From DATELY01 sp035276085 (lineage in GTDB: Bacteria; Pseudomonadota; Gammaproteobacteria; Steroidobacterales; Steroidobacteraceae), in contig DATELY010000042.1 of assembly GCA_035276085.1 (NCBI GenBank), positions 1 to 16,644 on the forward strand: DNA of 16,644 nt, read 5' to 3'. The notes under the pieces are model-generated. The model saw only the letters and a program-made list of their open reading frames with translations. It was not told the origin of the DNA and did no database searches. Position 1 is the stretch's first letter; every line of letters begins with the position of its first letter. The position numbers were made by a program, and so were the translations under genes. Positions 13,283 through 16,644 of the stretch are shown in pieces.

Positions 13283-14497
13283 ATGGAACTCGACCAGATC
13301 GAAACGGTGGCCTTTGGCGGCGTGGTGTTGATGACGGGTTACGGCCTGCGCCGATACGTGCCGATTCTCGCGCGCTACAACCTGCCGGCGCCTGTGTTGG
13401 GCGGATTGCTCGTGGCCATCGTGTTGCTGTTCGCGCGCGACGCGGGCGAGCTGCCGGTTCAATTCACGACGACGCTGCAAACGCCGTTGATGATCGCCTT
13501 CTTCACGACGATCGGTTTCGGCGCGAGCCTCACGCTGTTGCGCTCGGGCGGTCCGCAGGTGCTGTTGTTTCTCGTGATCGCGACCGTGTTTGCGATCGCC
13601 CAGAACGTGTTGGGTGTGGTGATCGCGAAGGTCTTTGGACTGCATCCGCTCTTTGGCGTGCTGGCGGGTTCGGTGACGCTGACGGGCGGACCGGCGACCG
13701 GCCTGGCGTTTGCACCGTTGTTCGAAAGCGCGGGTGTGCCGGCCGCTGCGGCCGTTGCGGTTGCTGTTGCGATGGCGGGCATCGTCAGTGGCGGCATCGT
13801 CGGCGGTCCCGTTGGAACCCTGTTGATCGAGCGCTTTCGTCTGCACGCGGCACCTGGAGCCAGGCATCGCGAAACGACGGTCTTGACCGCAGTCACAGCG
13901 GATGAAGAAGTGAGCCCGACCGCAGAGGAAAGCGGCGAGACGCTCGCGGTACTGAAGAGCGTGGTGCTGATCCTGCTCGCCATGTGGGTCGGCGGCTGGG
14001 TGAGCAAGGGCTTCGCGGCGCTGGGCGTGACGCTGCCCGCGTACATCGGCGCGATGCTCGTGGCGGCGGTGATTCGCAATGTGGATGAGGCGACCGGGTG
14101 GTTGAAGGTGTCCACCAGCATCATCGATGTGATCGGCGCCGTGGCGCTGTCGCTGTTCCTGGCAATCGCGTTGATGACGTTGAAGCTGTGGGAGCTGCAG
14201 ACACTGGCATTGCCGCTCGTTGTCACGATCGTCCTGCAGGTCATGCTGGCCGCGACGGCGGCGCGTTGGATCGTCTTCCGCCTGATGGGGCGTGACTATG
14301 AAGCGGCCGTGATGAGCGGCGGCTTCATCGGTTTCATGCTCGGTACGACAGCGAATGCAATGGCCGTGATGAGTACGCTGACCGAGCGCCATGGTCCCGC
14401 GCCACGAGCGTTCCTGGTGGCACCGATGGTCGGGGCTTTCTTCATCGATTTCACGAACGCGCTGATCATCACGGCCGCCGTGAACATTCTGCGATGA
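13283..14497 (+). CDS. gltS: Sodium/glutamate symporter, GltS family
   Basis: This 404-residue polytopic inner-membrane protein is the expected length for GltS. The inverted-repeat halves of the family are visible: GGLLVAIVLLFARD and FFTTIGFGASLTLLRSGG in the first half, VTLTGGPATGLAFAPLFESA at the first re-entrant loop, then MSGGFIGFMLGTTANAMAVM and APMVGAFFIDFTNALII in the second half. GltS imports glutamate with Na+. ATG 13283 (MELDQIETVAFGG) is the natural start, though the ribosome site is poor. The gene converges on the SDR gene with 39 bp between stops. Substrate specificity within the family is inferred from homology only. Confidence 0.92.
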   Translation: MELDQIETVAFGGVVLMTGYGLRRYVPILARYNLPAPVLGGLLVAIVLLFARDAGELPVQFTTTLQTPLMIAFFTTIGFGASLTLLRSGGPQVLLFLVIATVFAIAQNVLGVVIAKVFGLHPLFGVLAGSVTLTGGPATGLAFAPLFESAGVPAAAAVAVAVAMAGIVSGGIVGGPVGTLLIERFRLHAAPGARHRETTVLTAVTADEEVSPTAEESGETLAVLKSVVLILLAMWVGGWVSKGFAALGVTLPAYIGAMLVAAVIRNVDEATGWLKVSTSIIDVIGAVALSLFLAIALMTLKLWELQTLALPLVVTIVLQVMLAATAARWIVFRLMGRDYEAAVMSGGFIGFMLGTTANAMAVMSTLTERHGPAPRAFLVAPMVGAFFIDFTNALIITAAVNILR

Positions 14498-14536
14498 TCT
14501 TCTTTCGGTTCCAGCGCGCCCTGCGCCGGCGATCCA

Positions 14537-15370
14537 TCACTGCGGCGGAGGATTGGTCGAAGCCGGGTTCACGGCCTGTGTGCCATATCCTTTCCACGCA
14601 ATCACGTCGCTGGCGAGCTGCGCCGCATCTCTCGGCGGCAATGTCCTGTCCCAGCGACGCGCGATGATGCGGCGGGCGTTGAAGTCGTTGGCTGCATCCG
14701 AGGCGAGGAACGACATCGGCGGCCCCATGATTTCCGGTGGCAGCAATTCTTCGCGCGGAATGTTTGCGATGTCGGTCATGCGCGAACCGGCGCCACCGCC
14801 CGGGACCAGTACGTTCGCCGTGACGCCCGTGCCGACCAGGTCCGAGGACTGAATCGCCGTTTCCGCTTCGAGGCCGGCCTTCGACATGCCATAGAGCGAA
14901 ATGCGCAACATGGTGTCCATGCTCGTCGTATTGGTGACGATGCGGCCCCAACCGCGCTTGATCATCGCCGGCGCCAACGCAGCCGAGAGCAGCATCGCTT
15001 GCAGCGTGTTGACCGCGAAGAAGTACTCCATCTGCGCGCGGGTTGCTTCCCAGAACTTGAAGGGGCGCTTGAGATAGTCCGGGCGGATGCTGCCGACGCT
15101 CAGGCCAGCGTTGTTCACGAGAACATCGATCTGGCCGAACGCCGCTTCGGCTGCTGTTGCGAGCCGCTCGGGCTCGCCGGGCTTGGAGAGCTCAGCCACC
15201 ACGTACTTCGCTTGCCCGGGTCGAGCGTATTTCGCGATCGTGTCCTTGAGCGACTGCTCGTCGGTCGAGGAGATGACGACTCGATGACCATCTTGCAGAA
15301 GCGCCGCCACCATGACCGCTCCGAGGCCGCGGCCGCCGCCTGTCACCAGTGCTACTCTCGAAGTGCCCAT
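14537..15370 (-). CDS. Short-chain dehydrogenase/reductase
   Basis: This 277-residue classical SDR has the cofactor motif TGGGRGLG at residues 10-17, VNNAG near residue 86, a catalytic Ser in NTTSMD, and YGMSK as the YxxxK pair. The segment after the active site (LVPGGGAGSRM) matches the PG motif. It reduces or oxidises a carbonyl/alcohol with NAD(P)(H). The substrate is not predictable. The start at 15370 (MGTSRVALVTGGG) has AGGAG 8 nt upstream. The longer open frame to 15433 lacks support. The loop between strands 5 and 6 is somewhat long, and the last 30 or so residues are Pro/Asn-rich. Confidence 0.9.
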   Translation of the reverse strand: MGTSRVALVTGGGRGLGAVMVAALLQDGHRVVISSTDEQSLKDTIAKYARPGQAKYVVAELSKPGEPERLATAAEAAFGQIDVLVNNAGLSVGSIRPDYLKRPFKFWEATRAQMEYFFAVNTLQAMLLSAALAPAMIKRGWGRIVTNTTSMDTMLRISLYGMSKAGLEAETAIQSSDLVGTGVTANVLVPGGGAGSRMTDIANIPREELLPPEIMGPPMSFLASDAANDFNARRIIARRWDRTLPPRDAAQLASDVIAWKGYGTQAVNPASTNPPPQ

Positions 15371-15598
15371 TGTTCCCGCTCCTGAATGATGAATCGACGG
15401 TGTGCCGCAATCGTCAGCGGCGCAGCCGTGCATCGCACCGATGCCGCGCGAGCTTAATCAGGAACTGGGTATAAGAGAACCTGCGGCACGCGACCTCAGG
15501 ACGCGGCGCGCGAATTCATTCGGCGGATCGCCTGTGCGATCGATGATCTGGAGGCGTTCGAGGTGGGGGGATGAGTCGTAATGAACTCGGCAGGACTC

Positions 15599-15629
15599 AC
15601 GGGCCAGCGTCTCGAGGACGCTGGCCCGT
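15599..15629. terminator. Strong hairpin downstream of the TIM-barrel gene
   Basis: A perfect 13-bp stem (ACGGGCCAGCGTC with its complement) and a 5-nt loop lie 13 bp past the stop codon of the minus-strand gene ending at 15642. The position fits a transcription terminator for that gene. No good T-tract follows on either strand (only TTT on the plus side), so it may work as an mRNA 3' stabiliser or a factor-assisted terminator. The rest of 15371-15598 holds no gene I can support. Confidence 0.45.
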
Positions 15630-15641
15630 GTCGTTTCAGAC

Positions 15642-16535
15642 TTATCGATCGTAGAGCGGCTTGAATGCCACCGGTGGCGGGGTCGGGTAACCGTAGTACA
15701 TCTGATCGGATACGTGGGTCACACCAGAGACTGCGGACCAGAGCTTGGCATCGGCTGTGGTGCGCGCAATCACCAGCACGCGACGATGGCCAATGTTCGA
15801 GAAGGTCTTCTGCGCGTAGTTCTTGTGCCAGGGTTGCACGCCGAGCTTCGGATGCTCGATCGCGACACCGTCGACGTATTTCTCACCCGGCAGGCCGCGC
15901 GTATCGCCGCGATCCCACACATTGTTGTTCATGAGGATGAAGTCGGGATTGAGCCGGCGGCGCGAGGCATCGAGACGACGCACGAGGTCGACGTTGCCAT
16001 CCGTCCAGGCGTTCTTCTCCGCGGCGGACCAGGAATCCCAGGCGGCCAATGTGCCCCACACGCGCCCGCCCACCACATCGAGGAACACGCCATCGACCTT
16101 CCTTTCCCGCATCAGGTTCTCGACGTACGCGACCACGGACAGAATCCACTTGGAGCCCGGACGCATGTCGGTCAGACGGCTGCCGCCCCACTGCTGGCGT
16201 TGACCGTACGTGGGATAGGGCCAGAGCGGCACGGCGCCGTAGTTGTTCATGTAGAAGCCGCGGTCCAGCGCGCAGACTTGCGAGTCAGGACGCTCGACGG
16301 GATTCAGATACGCCAGCACCTCGGCGCCCTTCGTGCGGATGGTGGCGAACACCGTCGCATACCGATTGCAGCGACCGGCGATCATCAACCCGGTGGGCTT
16401 GCCATATAGCGCAACGTTGGTGAGGCTCGAGTTATGCGCGACACCGCCGGGATTGGCAGCCAGCGTCGTTGCGGGCGTGGAAAAAACGGCGCACAGCAGG
16501 CACCCCAGTGCCACGTAGACACGTTTGAAGTTCAT
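15642..16535 (-). CDS. Exported TIM-barrel protein, putative glycoside hydrolase-like
   Basis: This 297-residue protein has a Sec signal peptide (MNFKRVYVALGCLLCAVFST, likely cut after LAA). The mature part shows barrel-like strands with acidic ends: EVLAYLNPVE, VDGVFLDVVGG, DFILMNNNVW and VDGVAIEHPKLG, then VLVIARTTADA. The pattern of DGVFLD on one strand and an acidic residue on a later one resembles bacterial glycosidase-like families such as GH114 or the GHL groups. I cannot fix the family or the substrate. The start at 16535 is supported by GGGAG 9 nt upstream and by the signal peptide. The open frame to 16568 is not needed. The gene stands alone and is followed by a strong hairpin. Confidence 0.7.
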   Translation of the reverse strand: MNFKRVYVALGCLLCAVFSTPATTLAANPGGVAHNSSLTNVALYGKPTGLMIAGRCNRYATVFATIRTKGAEVLAYLNPVERPDSQVCALDRGFYMNNYGAVPLWPYPTYGQRQQWGGSRLTDMRPGSKWILSVVAYVENLMRERKVDGVFLDVVGGRVWGTLAAWDSWSAAEKNAWTDGNVDLVRRLDASRRRLNPDFILMNNNVWDRGDTRGLPGEKYVDGVAIEHPKLGVQPWHKNYAQKTFSNIGHRRVLVIARTTADAKLWSAVSGVTHVSDQMYYGYPTPPPVAFKPLYDR

Positions 16536-16644
16536 TCGACAGTCTCCCTGGACAGACGGCAAGATCAATCAAACGCACACGAGCGCGGCTCTCGATCCGC
16601 TTTGGACGTGTGTTGTGACGGAGATTCTTCTTGGCTTGGTCGCG

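Noticed and set aside
13208..14392. Long open frame of 394 codons on the minus strand
   Set aside because: It is antisense to gltS, is His/Arg/Gln-rich as expected from the shadow of a hydrophobic gene, and has no recognisable domain.
15480..15576. Plus-strand frame ending RIACAIDDLEAFEVGG before a TGA
   Set aside because: It looks slightly protein-like but is short, lacks a start and ribosome site, and has no recognisable family.

Overview
The window is G+C-rich bacterial DNA with proteobacterial-type genes: an LMW-phosphatase-type ArsC, a gammaproteobacterial-style cobUTSC set, a GltS symporter and short palindromic intergenic repeats. I lean towards a gammaproteobacterium, but no rRNA or other strong taxonomic marker is present, so this is tentative.

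Left part (1-5560), an accessory region. A fibronectin-III-like coding fragment runs off the left edge and stops at a 214-bp element whose ends are 23-nt inverted repeats (156-178 and 347-369). Next, on the minus strand, is an arsenic module in the transcription order arsR, a C-terminal remnant of an ArsI/CadI-type VOC protein, arsC, and an aquaporin whose stop codon lies inside the terminal repeat. A DHA2-type MFS exporter is divergent from arsR, and a palindrome between them is a likely ArsR operator. An orphan ParA ATPase follows. Behind it lies a 283-bp unit present twice in tandem. Each copy carries the parA start region and one copy of the same 23-nt repeat. The outer copy terminates a frameshifted DUF1772-like gene remnant.

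Middle part (5558-9232). A ParD/ParE-type antitoxin-toxin pair is followed by the nucleotide-loop genes of cobalamin synthesis: cobT-cobS-cobC on the minus strand with touching or overlapping ends, and cobU divergent from them. Together these genes attach the lower ligand and finish coenzyme B12 from a cobinamide precursor. No corrin-ring genes are visible, so in this window the set fits late assembly or salvage.

Right part (9233-16644). A crotonase-family protein without the canonical glutamate pair is followed directly by an internally deleted phage/contractile-injection tail sheath gene. Then come an exported DUF4168-like protein, a GMC flavin oxidoreductase, a GltS-like glutamate:Na+ symporter, a convergent short-chain dehydrogenase, and an exported TIM-barrel, glycosidase-like protein. 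Two large palindromic repeat elements (9311-9421 and 11202-11334) bracket the crotonase-sheath-DUF4168 segment.

The most unusual feature is the dispersed 23-nt repeat. Its four copies border broken or shortened genes at several sites and flank the ars/MFS/ParA block in direct orientation.
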